From Salinithrix halophila (lineage in GTDB: Bacteria > Bacillota > Bacilli > Thermoactinomycetales > DSM-45169): 64,000 bases of DNA. The notes beneath the pieces were generated by a model. The model was not told the DNA's origin, did no database searches, and saw only the letters and a program-made list of their open reading frames with translations. The stretch covers positions 496,001-560,000 of the forward strand of contig NZ_JBHSAP010000009.1 in the NCBI RefSeq assembly GCF_042650125.1. Reading direction: 5' to 3'. This document shows positions 50,640 through 59,148 of the stretch, piece by piece; the stretch's first letter is position 1; every line of letters begins with the position of its first letter. The position numbers and the translations under genes were made by a program.

Positions 50640-51563
50640 ATGAAAAGAGAACCGGTACTCCGCGTTCGGAGGCTAACCAAACAAATCGGTAAAAAAAAGA
50701 TTGTGGAGGGGGTGGATCTGGACATCTACCCCGGGGAAGTATTCGGTTTCTTGGGCCCCAATGGTGCCGGGAAAACCACCACCATCCGGATGCTGGTCGG
50801 ACTGACGAAGATCTCTGAAGGGGACGTTTCCATCTGCGGGATTAACCTGAAAAAGAATTTTGAAGAGGCGATCACCCACGTAGGGGGAATCGTGGAAAAC
50901 CCGGAAATGTACAAGTTTTTAACCGGGTACCAAAACCTTGTCCACTTCTGGCGCATGTGCAAAAAGGTTCCCAAAAGCCGTATTGATGAAGTGACTCGCC
51001 TCGTCGGGCTGGAAAAAGCGATTCATAACAAGGTGAAAACCTATTCCCTGGGAATGCGGCAACGCCTCGGCCTGGCTCAGGCCCTGCTTCACTCCCCTTC
51101 TCTTCTCATCTTGGACGAACCGACAAACGGTCTCGACCCAGCCGGTATTCGGGAGATTCGGGAATATTTACGCCGACTTGCTCAGGAAGAAAACCTCGCC
51201 GTTATGGTTTCCAGCCACCTTCTCTCCGAGATGGAATTGATGTGTGACCGGATCGGTGTCATCCAGAACGGTCAGGTCATCGAGGTTAAGGATATGCGGG
51301 ACTTCGTCGATGAAGGGGCCACCCGCAACGTTGTCATCGACGCCCAACCGGTGGCCGAGGCTCAACGGGTGTTGGAGCAATTGCTAGAGGGCGGGATCAG
51401 AAAAGAAGCGGATGGGTTGCTCCTCGATCTGGAACGGGATCAAATCCCCTTTATTAACGCCCATCTGGTAAGCGAAGGGATCCGGGTCTATTCGATCCGA
51501 ACCGTGAACCGCACCCTAGAAGATCGATTCCTTGAAATGACAGGAGGGGACACCATTGGTTAA
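50640..51563 (+). CDS. ABC transporter ATP-binding protein (BcrA-like)
   Basis: A 307-residue ATPase. Walker A GPNGAGKTTT, signature YSLGMRQRLGLAQ, Walker B LLILDEPTNGLDP, switch His in SSHLLSEME, and a C-terminal extension of about 80 residues typical of BcrA/NatA exporters. AAAGGAGG precedes ATG at 50640. Its last 8 bp overlap the permease gene at 51556, which is its obvious partner. Substrates of this family include peptide antibiotics and ions. Confidence 0.9.
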   Translation: MKREPVLRVRRLTKQIGKKKIVEGVDLDIYPGEVFGFLGPNGAGKTTTIRMLVGLTKISEGDVSICGINLKKNFEEAITHVGGIVENPEMYKFLTGYQNLVHFWRMCKKVPKSRIDEVTRLVGLEKAIHNKVKTYSLGMRQRLGLAQALLHSPSLLILDEPTNGLDPAGIREIREYLRRLAQEENLAVMVSSHLLSEMELMCDRIGVIQNGQVIEVKDMRDFVDEGATRNVVIDAQPVAEAQRVLEQLLEGGIRKEADGLLLDLERDQIPFINAHLVSEGIRVYSIRTVNRTLEDRFLEMTGGDTIG

Positions 51564-52527
51564 TTTCCTACGTTTGGTTCAAAACGAAAACATGAAGATC
51601 TACCGCCGCGTCGGTACCCTCGTGATGATCGGATTGCTCATCCTTGCAGCCGTCGGATTTGCCGCCATGCAAAAAAATTCCGATGCCGGCAGTATTTTCG
51701 GTCCCGTTAAGCAGCAAAAAGATTGGAAAGCCGGACAGGAAAAGCAAATTGCCGAAAATAAAAAAATAATGAAAGAAAAAGGATTACCTGAAGACTTTAA
51801 AGACAGCCTCAAAGAAGAAAATGCCATCAGACAGCACCGCATCGATCACGATATCCCTCCTAACCACGCTACCTTATGGGGGTTCATGAGCCGCACAGAT
51901 GGTATCACTCCGCTAGTGACACTGCTTACCGTGATTGTGGGCGCCACGAGTGTCGCCGGGGAATTTTCCTGGGGAACGATTAAGCTTCTCCTGATCCGAT
52001 CCGCCCGCCGCTCCAAGATCTTGCTGGCCAAGTACATCGCCACTTTGGGTTTTGCCATCGCCATGCTACTGCTGCTTTTCCTCGTTTCCCTGGTAGTCGG
52101 CCTGATCCTTTACGGAGCTGACGGTTTGACTTCCCCCTATCTTACCTATACGGACGGCAAAGTCGTCGAGAAAAACATGATCGGGCATATTTTCACCCTC
52201 TATGGACTGAAAAGCATCAATCTGCTGATGATGGTCACCTTCGCCTTCATGATCTCCACTGTCTTCCGGTCCAGTTCGGTGGCGATCGGGGCTGCTATCT
52301 TCCTGATGTTCGCCGGCACGACCCTCGTGGGGATACTGGCAGCGAATGGACAAGATTGGGCAAAGTACCTTCTGTTCGCCAACACGGACTTAAATCCTTA
52401 CTTTGACGGGGAACCCCTGTTTAAAGGGATGACCCTCTTCTTCTCCGTCACTGTGTTAGCCGTTTATTTTACGGTCTTCAACGCCATCTCCTGGATCTTC
52501 TTCAACAAGCAGGATGTGGCCTCCTAA
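51556..52527 (+). CDS. ABC-2 family permease
   Basis: A 323-residue membrane protein: first helix near residues 20-40, a large extracellular charged loop (about 45-105, with KQQKDWKAGQEKQIAE), then five helices including VTLLTVIVGATSVAGEFSWG and AAIFLMFAGTTLVGILAA. This one-then-five layout is typical of BcrB/YhaP-type permeases. TTG at 51556 has GGAGG 9 nt upstream, inside the end of the ATPase gene. Last gene of the operon; a terminator follows. Confidence 0.88.
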   Translation: MVNFLRLVQNENMKIYRRVGTLVMIGLLILAAVGFAAMQKNSDAGSIFGPVKQQKDWKAGQEKQIAENKKIMKEKGLPEDFKDSLKEENAIRQHRIDHDIPPNHATLWGFMSRTDGITPLVTLLTVIVGATSVAGEFSWGTIKLLLIRSARRSKILLAKYIATLGFAIAMLLLLFLVSLVVGLILYGADGLTSPYLTYTDGKVVEKNMIGHIFTLYGLKSINLLMMVTFAFMISTVFRSSSVAIGAAIFLMFAGTTLVGILAANGQDWAKYLLFANTDLNPYFDGEPLFKGMTLFFSVTVLAVYFTVFNAISWIFFNKQDVAS

Positions 52528-52543
52528 TAGACCATTCCCACGA

Positions 52544-52586
52544 AGAATCCCCCTCGAGGAGCCGACAGCTCTCGAGGGGGATTCTT
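52544..52586. terminator. Terminator of the ABC operon
   Basis: A perfect 14-bp stem GAATCCCCCTCGAG/CTCGAGGGGGATTC around a 10-12 nt loop, followed by TTTA. Confidence 0.8.
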
Positions 52587-52610
52587 TATGAACAGAATCG
52601 CTGTGGACAA

Positions 52611-53825
52611 TCAGGACGATGGAGCGGATTCCTTCTCACAGCCTGCGGATAAATAGGCGAGGCTACTCCGGCCCAACAGTTTCGCAGCCACCTTCATCGC
52701 CTGTTCGTCAAAATCGAATTGGGGATGGTGATGGGGATAAACAAAGCCTTTCTCTCGGTTGCCCGCCCCCACCAAACAGAAGGCTCCGGGTTTTTGTTGC
52801 AGGTAATAGGCGAAATCCTCTCCCGCCATCACCGGAAGGATCCCCCACACCTGTTCATTGCCGAGCAGGCTGCGGGCGACCTCCGCCATGCGATGGGCCT
52901 CTGTTCGGTCATTGATCACCGGGGGATAGCCCCACCCGTATTCATAATCACAGCGGGCACCAACCATCAGGCATGTCTGTTCCGCCACTTCACCAATGCG
53001 CTCCTGGATATATTGGCGAAGCTTAGGATCAAAGGTTCGAACCGTTCCTTCCAGACTGCAGTGCTCCGCGATGATATTAAAGGTACTGCCCCCTTGAATA
53101 CGGCCGACAGAGATCACCCCCGATTTAAGCGGGTCTAACTGGCGGCTGACGATCATCTGCAGGTTTACCACCAAGTGAGAGGCGGCAGCGACGGCATCAA
53201 TCGCTTCATGGGGGAGCCCACCGTGGCCCCCTTTCCCGATGATATCGATATGGAAGGAATCGGCGGCAGCCATCAGAGCTCCCTCTCTCAAACCCACCAC
53301 CCCAGAAGGAAGCGGCGTCCAAAGGTGTACTCCGTAGACGGTATCCACACCTTCCAGGGCACCGTCCTCAATCATTTGTCGTGCCCCACCGGGAATCACT
53401 TCCTCGGCATGTTGAAACAAAAAGACGATTCGCCCCGCAATCGCTTCCCGCATTCCGGTAAGCACCTCCGCCAGTCCCAAGAGGGTCGCCATGTGGCCGT
53501 CATGGCCGCAGGCATGCATGACGCCTGGGATGCGGGAGCGATAGGGGCAGGATTTTTCATCTTGGATCGGTAGCGCATCCATGTCGGCCCGCAAGGCCAC
53601 CGTCTTCCCCGGCTTCGTTCCGTCGAGTACGGCCACCACGCCCCTACCTCCGACCCCCTCCCGCACCTTCATCCCTAACCCCTTGAGAAAGTGGGCGACT
53701 CGGGCCGGTGTTTTCTCTTCATGAAAAGAAAGTTCGGGAAATTGGTGAAACTCTCTTCTCCATTGGACCATTTTTGGAAAAACAGCCTCAATCCCTTCGT
53801 CCAGTCGTGGTTCGTACTCGTCCAT
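52611..53825 (-). CDS. M20 family amidohydrolase
   Basis: A 404-residue metal-dependent hydrolase of the M20D group (N-acyl amino acid or hippurate type). Metal site: HACGHDGHMATLLG near residues 100-113, QHAEEVIPGGA near 137-147, and MAGEDFAYY near the end; RRDFHQFPELSF-like start RREFHQFPELSFHE. ATG at 53825 has GGAGGAG upstream; the frame runs to 53915 but is untranslated there. Substrate not determined. It is divergent from yugN. Confidence 0.9.
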   Translation of the reverse strand: MDEYEPRLDEGIEAVFPKMVQWRREFHQFPELSFHEEKTPARVAHFLKGLGMKVREGVGGRGVVAVLDGTKPGKTVALRADMDALPIQDEKSCPYRSRIPGVMHACGHDGHMATLLGLAEVLTGMREAIAGRIVFLFQHAEEVIPGGARQMIEDGALEGVDTVYGVHLWTPLPSGVVGLREGALMAAADSFHIDIIGKGGHGGLPHEAIDAVAAASHLVVNLQMIVSRQLDPLKSGVISVGRIQGGSTFNIIAEHCSLEGTVRTFDPKLRQYIQERIGEVAEQTCLMVGARCDYEYGWGYPPVINDRTEAHRMAEVARSLLGNEQVWGILPVMAGEDFAYYLQQKPGAFCLVGAGNREKGFVYPHHHPQFDFDEQAMKVAAKLLGRSSLAYLSAGCEKESAPSS

Positions 53826-53991
53826 CCGTTCCTCTCCTCCCTTTCTCCTATGATACCAGAAGGGGCAAAACCGGGCATCCTCCCCTATTTGTGCCCAAAC
53901 TGCCACCGGCGGCAATATTGCGCTTACATAGGGAAAATACTATGATAAATAGGGATCACGATGGGGAGACGCAAAGGAGGAGTGAAACCAC

Positions 53992-54333
53992 ATGGTATTG
54001 ACTGACGCTGGAATCAAAGGAAAGACTGGCTCTTACGGTGAGATGAGAAAAACGATGGAAAAAGTGGGCTTCGTCCGAGGAGGATCCTGGGATTACAACA
54101 AAGTCAACTTCGACATGAAATTTTCCGATGAGAACTCGGATTACTACCTCCGAATCCAGGCCTTTGTCACCCAGGGGGTTCTAGAAAATCCGAAGGCGAA
54201 GGTAGAACTGGACAACCCTGTCTTTCTACGCCACATCTTCCCTCACGGCCTGAACGGCGATATCGAGATCCCCGAACAATTCCAGGAACGGATTGACAAC
54301 GTGCTTGCAGAGTTGAAGAATAACCTTTCCTAA
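53992..54333 (+). CDS. YugN-like family protein
   Basis: A 113-residue protein that matches the YugN-like family (PF08868): GSYGEMRKTMEKVGFVRGGS, WDYNKVNFDMKF and NPVFLRHIFPHGLNGD. Function unknown. AAAGGAGGAG precedes ATG at 53992. Single-gene unit with a terminator. Confidence 0.87.
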   Translation: MVLTDAGIKGKTGSYGEMRKTMEKVGFVRGGSWDYNKVNFDMKFSDENSDYYLRIQAFVTQGVLENPKAKVELDNPVFLRHIFPHGLNGDIEIPEQFQERIDNVLAELKNNLS

Positions 54334-54358
54334 CACCCTCTAAGGAAACGAAAAAAAA

Positions 54359-54384
54359 GAGCCGGCGACGACCGGCTCTTTTTC
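54359..54384. terminator. Bidirectional terminator between yugN and the Asp23 gene
   Basis: AGAGCCGG and CCGGCTCT pair across a 5-nt loop, with eight A before and TTTTT after. Confidence 0.88.
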
Positions 54385-54402
54385 TGTGGAAATCGATAAC
54401 TC

Positions 54403-54780
54403 CTATTTAACCAGACGATCCAAGTCGACATGCTCTTCCTTAAAGCCGACCCCTTCCACCTTGACGTTGACCTCTACCACCGACAGGCCCGTCATCGTTT
54501 CCACCGCTTCTTTGACATTTTGCTGCAACTCCCTGGACACCTCATGGATTTTGACCCCATAATCCACGATCACTCGGAGATCGATCGCCGTCTCCACCTG
54601 TCCCACTTCAACGGACACACCCCGGGTCACGTTCTTGCCGCTGACGCGCTTGGCCCACCCTTCCGTGATCCCACCGGACATACCGGCGATCCCTTTGGTT
54701 TTGGTGGCTGCCAAGCCGGCGATGACGGCGACCACATCATCGGCGATGCGAACAGCTCCTTCCGAACTGTATTCGGCCAT
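54403..54780 (-). CDS. Asp23/Gls24 family envelope stress response protein
   Basis: A 125-residue protein of the Asp23 family (PF03780): GAVRIADDVVAVIAGLAATK, GVSVEVGQVETAIDLRVIVD, then LQQNVKEAVETMTGLSVVEV. Members are membrane-associated or link to envelope stress and, in some Bacillales, to fatty acid metabolism (YqhY/YloU). GGGAGG lies 7 nt before ATG at 54780. A long leader of about 300 nt precedes it. Confidence 0.9.
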   Translation of the reverse strand: MAEYSSEGAVRIADDVVAVIAGLAATKTKGIAGMSGGITEGWAKRVSGKNVTRGVSVEVGQVETAIDLRVIVDYGVKIHEVSRELQQNVKEAVETMTGLSVVEVNVKVEGVGFKEEHVDLDRLVK

Positions 54781-55092
54781 TTCCATACCTCCCTTTGTTG
54801 TCACGAGGACTTACCATGCCCCCGTTCACCAGAAGAGTGGATCCGGTGATATATGTATGGGTTCCGGATACCGAAAATGCGGTGACACGGGTCAATGTCT
54901 ACACCTGCTAATCAGGGTAGAAGTTGAGCCTTTCACCCGGAATAGGTCGGAGCCTTCGTAATTCGTCCCGAAGCCAGACCGTCGTAGAATTTTATGCCCT
55001 TTCCAGTTCTAGAACAAGGACCTTTCCCAGTCCGGGTTTACCCGCGGCGAGACTATGGGGATTGGCTGCTTCTCGTAACACATGGTCGCTTT
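54781..55092 (-). other. Long untranslated leader of the Asp23 gene
   Basis: About 310 bp between a good promoter and the Asp23 start, without a credible coding frame. On the minus strand it contains several GC-rich inverted repeats (for example CCCGGACTGGG near 55030 and CCTATTCCGGG near 54950), so a structured RNA or riboswitch is possible. I could not match it to a known class by eye. Confidence 0.35.
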
Positions 55093-55121
55093 ATTATATC
55101 ATGATGCCAGGAGCTCCCCAA
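55093..55121 (-). promoter_or_regulatory. Probable SigmaA promoter for the Asp23 leader
   Basis: A perfect TATAAT (55098-55093) lies 17 bp after TTGGGG (55121-55116) on the minus strand. The -10 is consensus and the -35 matches three or four positions. Confidence 0.6.
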
Positions 55122-55137
55122 GTTTGAAAAAACCGTC

Positions 55138-55995
55138 TTATTCGGCACGGACAGCCGTATAACGTCCACCCTCTACCACACGGTAACCAGCGATTCGCAA
55201 CACCTTACGCACCTGAGGATGTTCCATATTCACGCGGTACCCATAATAGATATTGGAATCAACCGTGATCTCATAAGGTTCCAGATACTTGCCCTGGACC
55301 AGCTTATTGAAGAGGGAAGCCGCCTCCTCCTCATGGAGATTGAACTTTTTCACCATGTCCTTCCTAATCCAACTCGACCCGTAACTTTTTCCGCTGTTGT
55401 TGGGATCATCGTACCATTCATAGATCTGAACCAGTGCATCATGAAGCATCCGATCCATCTGAGAAAGATTCTGAAACTGCCGGATGTGAAGAAAATCAAA
55501 CAGGTTATGTACTTCGTCACAAAAATCCTCCATCCGGGCTGTCTTGGACCAACTCTCATCTTGGAGGCAGAATAACTCGACTCGTTTTCCTCGTGTCCAA
55601 AGCCGATCCATCAGTGGAACCATGTCCTGGTCGGCGCTAACAATGACGAAAGTGGAAAGCTCCGGTACTTGATGCAAAAGATCCATCGCATCTAGACATA
55701 GCTGAATGTCGGCGGCGTTCTTCCGTTCATCGCCGCCGCGTCCGTTTCCGTAGACCTGATGAATATGGACGCGCTTTTTCTGAAGGCTATGCATGGATAT
55801 CTCCTTGTTCAATACTTCAAAATCTGCGTAGGCCTCTACCATCCGCACCGCAGTACGTCCGTAATGTTCCAGGAGACGGAGGAACAGATTGTGGCGGGAT
55901 TCAGGGTGGTCCGGATCTACATGGTATTTTTTTAAACCGTAATACACATTCTCATAGTCGATGAAAATCGCAATTGAACGATCCGGATACGGCAT
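55138..55995 (-). CDS. NYN-domain (LabA-like PIN fold) protein
   Basis: A 285-residue protein. The NYN domain (about 1-165) has the acidic residues expected of a PIN-fold nuclease: AIFIDYENVYYGL, NAADIQLCLDAMDL and IVSADQDMVPLMDRL. The C-terminal part (about 205-285) looks like a winged-helix or OST-HTH module (WIRKDMVKKFNLHEEEAASL). RNA cleavage or binding is expected from the family. AGGAGG precedes ATG at 55995. Confidence 0.85.
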   Translation of the reverse strand: MPYPDRSIAIFIDYENVYYGLKKYHVDPDHPESRHNLFLRLLEHYGRTAVRMVEAYADFEVLNKEISMHSLQKKRVHIHQVYGNGRGGDERKNAADIQLCLDAMDLLHQVPELSTFVIVSADQDMVPLMDRLWTRGKRVELFCLQDESWSKTARMEDFCDEVHNLFDFLHIRQFQNLSQMDRMLHDALVQIYEWYDDPNNSGKSYGSSWIRKDMVKKFNLHEEEAASLFNKLVQGKYLEPYEITVDSNIYYGYRVNMEHPQVRKVLRIAGYRVVEGGRYTAVRAE

Positions 55996-56111
55996 CTAAC
56001 AGTCCTCCTAAGCGGGCCAAAGACGAGCATAACTCCAATATTCTACATCAAATCCCGTAATCCTTTGGAAAAAGACAAACTTCGACGGCTCTTCTATTCG
56101 CTTTCTCCTAT

Positions 56112-56137
56112 AAAAAGCCTCTTCCAGAGAAAGAGCC
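56112..56137 (-). terminator. Possible terminator after the CBS-TM gene
   Basis: On the minus strand GCTCTT pairs with AAGAGGC across an 8-nt loop and TTTTT follows. The stem is short, so the call is weak. Confidence 0.4.
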
Positions 56138-56170
56138 CAACAGGTCTCGTCCGCCAAAATCAGTCGGTTC

Positions 56171-56686
56171 TCACTCACCCTTGTCCTTTGCTGCCCAGAG
56201 CAACCATCCCCCCACCGCCAAAAATGCCATCGCCATCATCATGGAACCGTGCGATTTACCGCCACGAATGGTACGAGGTTCCGAAGACCGTGCAATAATC
56301 CGAAGGGTTTGGCCCCCCATTCCTTCTACTTTGGCCAGATCTCCCAGACCCACGATCCCGGTCAACCGCCCTTTCTCAACAACGGAGAGCCAGGGGTCAC
56401 CGCATCTTTCCATCAAACGAAGCGCCTTCTCTACAGATGCATCCGGAGAGATCGTCACCGGTCGGCGGTCCATGACCTTTTTGACTGGCTTGCGATAGGT
56501 TTTCCCGACAATGCCTGACAACATAATAACCCGAGGAGTGAGTACCCCTTTAAGCCGGTCGTCCTTGCAAACCGGTAAATAATCGATTCCCTGTTCCGCC
56601 ATCTGGAAGGCCACGGTGCTGATCCGTTCTGAGGGACTGCACACCACCGTCTCTTTACGCATGACGTCTTTTACAAGGGTGGTCAT
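56171..56686 (-). CDS. CBS-pair protein with C-terminal membrane anchor
   Basis: A 171-residue protein. Two CBS domains (VKDVMRKETVVCSPSERIST to VLTPRVIM, and VKKVMDRRPVTISPDASVEK to VGLGDLAKV) are followed by a linker and one hydrophobic helix (MMAMAFLAVGGWLLWAA, about 149-166). The same unusual layout recurs in the gas vesicle operon at 62155-62712. ATG at 56686 overlaps by 4 bp the stop of a 35-codon frame. A nucleotide-sensing membrane regulator is a reasonable guess. Confidence 0.83.
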   Translation of the reverse strand: MTTLVKDVMRKETVVCSPSERISTVAFQMAEQGIDYLPVCKDDRLKGVLTPRVIMLSGIVGKTYRKPVKKVMDRRPVTISPDASVEKALRLMERCGDPWLSVVEKGRLTGIVGLGDLAKVEGMGGQTLRIIARSSEPRTIRGGKSHGSMMMAMAFLAVGGWLLWAAKDKGE

Positions 56687-56790
56687 CCCTCACCGCTCCC
56701 CTGTCGCCCCGTCTCGTTTGCCGCTATGCTGCCGCTCACTGCACCTAGGATGACTCCCCTACCCTTCATGACTTTCCTTTGCCTCATCAT
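56683..56790 (-). CDS. Short YtxH-like N-terminal peptide (tentative)
   Basis: A 35-codon frame, MMRQRKVMKGRGVILGAVSG then SIAANETGRQGSGEG, with AAGGAGG 5 nt before ATG at 56790 and an ATGA overlap with the CBS-TM gene. The start resembles the YtxH-like proteins of the gas vesicle cluster (RRKKQNVNGNSVMLGVAVG), which also overlap a CBS-TM gene. It may be a decayed remnant or a short leader whose translation couples to the CBS gene. Confidence 0.45.
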   Translation of the reverse strand: MMRQRKVMKGRGVILGAVSGSIAANETGRQGSGEG

Positions 56791-56863
56791 CCATGCCTCC
56801 TTATGGATCGATAAAAAATAAAGAAGTGTAGAGCTTCAAACCTTCTATGTGCCCCTGGTTGAC

Positions 56864-56900
56864 GGAAAAGGCATCCTTCCGGGGGAAGAATGCCTTTTCT
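56864..56900 (-). terminator. Terminator at the end of the gas vesicle operon
   Basis: On the minus strand AGAAAAGGCAT and ATGCCTTTTC enclose a CTTCC/GGAAG inner stem. It lies 10-46 bp past the stop of the gene at 56910. Confidence 0.75.
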
Positions 56901-56909
56901 CTGATGGAT

Positions 56910-57101
56910 TCAACTTTGAAAAAGAGAACCCCAGCCTTTTTTCCGGATTTTTTTGGCCGTCTTTTTACCATTATCCGTCCGCAGATATGCAGCAGCTCCA
57001 GCGGCAGCGGAAGCTAAACCCCCGATGGCGATGCCCGTCGTCTTCAGCCAGTTCGTCTCTTTTTTCCTCTTCTGCTTCTTTAACCAATTTTTCCCTTTCA
57101 T
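56910..57101 (-). CDS. Small basic membrane-associated protein of the gas vesicle region
   Basis: A 63-residue protein: very basic N-terminus (MKGKNWLKKQKRKKETNWLK), a hydrophobic Ala/Gly helix (TGIAIGGLASAAAGAAAYL, about 22-40) and a basic tail. The layout is that of a shortened YtxH protein. GGGGGAG precedes ATG at 57101. It is 114 bp after gvpJ and before the terminator, thus probably the last gene of the gvp operon. Confidence 0.65.
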   Translation of the reverse strand: MKGKNWLKKQKRKKETNWLKTTGIAIGGLASAAAGAAAYLRTDNGKKTAKKIRKKGWGSLFQS

Positions 57102-57215
57102 TATATCACTCCCCCATCAATGGTGATCTATTGAAGGGTTACCCGTTCCAGAGGGATCGGAAACACGTTTAGCTCCCCATCAAGGAAGTTCCCTCCCAGC
57201 TGGGGCCGCCCTCAC

Positions 57216-57512
57216 TTAGCCCTCCGGATCCACGGATCGCTCTAAGCGTTGGATACGATTTTCCAAGCGACGATTCTCTTCCTGAAGCTGACGGTCGGCC
57301 CTGGAACTTAGATAAGGATCGTTCTCCCACCAATCCATTCCCATTTCCTTCGCTTTATCCACGGAAGCAACGATCAGCCGGATCTTGATTTGGAGCAATT
57401 CGATGTCAGCGAGGGAAATCTTAATGTCGCCGGCGATGACTACCCCTTTGTCCAGGATCTTTTCCAACACCTCTACCAGATTGTTCGATTGCACCGGATG
57501 TTCCATGGACAT
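57216..57512 (-). CDS. gvpJ: Gas vesicle protein GvpJ
   Basis: A 98-residue GvpA-family protein of the J type: EVLEKILDKGVVIAGDIKIS, LQIKIRLIVASVDKAKEMG and the diagnostic DWWENDPYLS, followed by a charged coiled tail. GvpJ is a minor shell or nucleation component thought to seed vesicle assembly. GGGGG lies 7 nt before ATG at 57512. It is 18 bp after gvpK. Confidence 0.94.
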   Translation of the reverse strand: MSMEHPVQSNNLVEVLEKILDKGVVIAGDIKISLADIELLQIKIRLIVASVDKAKEMGMDWWENDPYLSSRADRQLQEENRRLENRIQRLERSVDPEG

Positions 57513-57530
57513 GACACATCCCCCCTCGGC

Positions 57531-57842
57531 TTACAATAAGTTTCCGAGAGGCCCCAGATGAATATTGAGGTCCTCATCAGTAAAGCCGAAAATCTCCTTC
57601 ATCTCCTCCATTTTGTTCTCAAGACTCATTAGGGCCACTCCCAATCGTTCAATCTCCTCGTCCGTCAAACTGCCTCCCTCTACCCGGCGCATGGCGTGCC
57701 TCTCCACCAGTTGCCGGATCAGTTCGATCAATGTCAGCACCAACTGAGAAAGACCCTGTTCTACGTTGTCCGGATCCAAGTTGATCCGTCCTTCGCTCCC
57801 TCGGTTCACCCGCTCAAGAGAACTGGTTCCGTTTCCCATCAT
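57531..57842 (-). CDS. gvpK: Gas vesicle protein GvpK
   Basis: A 103-residue protein matching the GvpK family: RINLDPDNVEQGLSQLVLTL, LIRQLVERHAMRRVEGGSLT and EIERLGVALMSLENKMEEMK. It is required for vesicle assembly; the exact task is not known. Its start overlaps the gvpS stop by 4 bp (ATGA), which implies translational coupling. Confidence 0.94.
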   Translation of the reverse strand: MMGNGTSSLERVNRGSEGRINLDPDNVEQGLSQLVLTLIELIRQLVERHAMRRVEGGSLTDEEIERLGVALMSLENKMEEMKEIFGFTDEDLNIHLGPLGNLL

Positions 57843-58051
57843 TCACTCTCTCCTTTGTGTGTTTCCCGAGATTGGATCAACGTCTCTACCGATGTGACTA
57901 ACACCCTGAGATCGAGGTAGACTAAATCGATATCCGCAATAGAGATGACCAATTCCCCTCGAATCGCCACTCCCTTGTCCAGAATCACGTCTAGAATATC
58001 CAGGAGAGAAAGCTCCTTATTTTGAAACCGTTCTTTCTCCAGTCCCTGCAC
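57839..58051 (-). CDS. gvpS: Gas vesicle protein GvpS
   Basis: A 70-residue GvpA/J/M-family protein: SLLDILDVILDKGVAIRGEL then VISIADIDLVYLDLRVLVTS. This is the S type known from the B. megaterium cluster. GTG at 58051 has GGAGG 9 nt upstream and lies inside the end of gvpL, a 35-bp overlap. The frame extends to 58084 but without a better site. Confidence 0.9.
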   Translation of the reverse strand: MQGLEKERFQNKELSLLDILDVILDKGVAIRGELVISIADIDLVYLDLRVLVTSVETLIQSRETHKGESE

Positions 58052-58880
58052 CGGCGCCTCCCTCCTTCGGCTGAAGGCTCGCAAAGTGGTAGCTAGGCCA
58101 GGGACCGGATGGTTCGATCGACAGGCCGATAGACCGGTACTCCTCCCGGCAGGCCTCCGCTTTTTCCAGGAAGGCGGATCGTTGCTTCGTATCCAACAGA
58201 TATACGCTGTTCCAATGCATGGCCTCCTTCCTGCCTGACATCTCCCGGTCCCAGTTTCTCTTCACAGCACTCTCAGCGCTCAATTCCTTCAGGCCCTCGT
58301 GAATTTCGCCGCACAACCGAGCGATTTCCCGATCCATCTCCTCTTCCACCATCTGGTCCAAACGCTTTTTTTCAAAAAAACGACGGCCAGGGGACAAGCT
58401 CTCCAGCTCTTTTCGTTTCTCTTCCACAACCGGATGGTTTTGCGTCACATATTCTCTCAATTGGATCTCATCACAGAAGATCTTGATGTTCCATTCGACC
58501 GTTCCCGTCAGTTTGCCGAAGAGTGAAAGAACTCGCTCCCGATTCTCCTCCACGACCTGGGAAAGACGGTCTTCCCCTTGAAAGAGAGTGCAAAATTTCA
58601 AGGGGATTACCGTATACTCCTCATTCAACCGAAGGAGGGAATGATGATGATGGAGGGCCTTCTCCTGTAACCAGGACAAGTCGTTCATGCGTTCTTCCAA
58701 AGATTTTTCGGAGTAGACGGTAGAATCGACTGGGCAGACGACAGCGGTGATTCCTCCCATCCGTTTGGCGTAAGCCTTCTTCCCATCGATTCCTTCGAAA
58801 GACTCAAGGGGCGTGTGTTGCTCTTCCACCTCTGGAATCAGCGCGTACAGATAAAGAAATGATTGATCAGGGCCCACCAT
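58017..58880 (-). CDS. gvpL: Gas vesicle protein GvpL (GvpL/F family)
   Basis: A 287-residue GvpL/F-family protein. N-terminal domain: FLYLYALIPEVEEQHTPLE, MGGITAVVCPVDSTVYSEKS; middle: HHHHSLLRLNEEYTVIPLKF; C-terminal GPWPSYHFASL. GvpF/L proteins are assembly factors, some bound inside the vesicle. ATG at 58880 follows a purine-rich GAGGAGGAGG and overlaps gvpG by 14 bp; a GTG one codon later is also possible. Confidence 0.92.
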   Translation of the reverse strand: MVGPDQSFLYLYALIPEVEEQHTPLESFEGIDGKKAYAKRMGGITAVVCPVDSTVYSEKSLEERMNDLSWLQEKALHHHHSLLRLNEEYTVIPLKFCTLFQGEDRLSQVVEENRERVLSLFGKLTGTVEWNIKIFCDEIQLREYVTQNHPVVEEKRKELESLSPGRRFFEKKRLDQMVEEEMDREIARLCGEIHEGLKELSAESAVKRNWDREMSGRKEAMHWNSVYLLDTKQRSAFLEKAEACREEYRSIGLSIEPSGPWPSYHFASLQPKEGGAGAGTGERTVSK

Positions 58881-59148
58881 TTCCCTCCTCCTCATCTTTC
58901 CCATGGATGTAGTCCCAGCGCTCCTGCTGTTCCAGCTCCTTTGCTCGTTCAAAACGACGGATTAGCTCCTCTTCCTTCACCTTGTAGACCTCCTCCCCGA
59001 TCTCGTTCATTTCAAACCGGATTTGGAGGCTCAACAATTCCTTCTGAATATGGTTCAGGTCATACCATTCTTTGTCCACTTCCTCTTTCACTTTCTCCCC
59101 GACCGAAATCACCAGGTTGAGAGGAGCGGTGAATAGCTTGTGGATCAT
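58867..59148 (-). CDS. gvpG: Gas vesicle protein GvpG
   Basis: A 93-residue GvpG-family protein, mostly one long charged helix: LFTAPLNLVISVGEKVKEEV then EIGEEVYKVKEEELIRRFER. It is an accessory assembly factor always found beside gvpF and gvpL. GGAGGAG precedes ATG at 59148, which overlaps the gvpF stop by 4 bp. Confidence 0.92.
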   Translation of the reverse strand: MIHKLFTAPLNLVISVGEKVKEEVDKEWYDLNHIQKELLSLQIRFEMNEIGEEVYKVKEEELIRRFERAKELEQQERWDYIHGKDEEEGNGGP

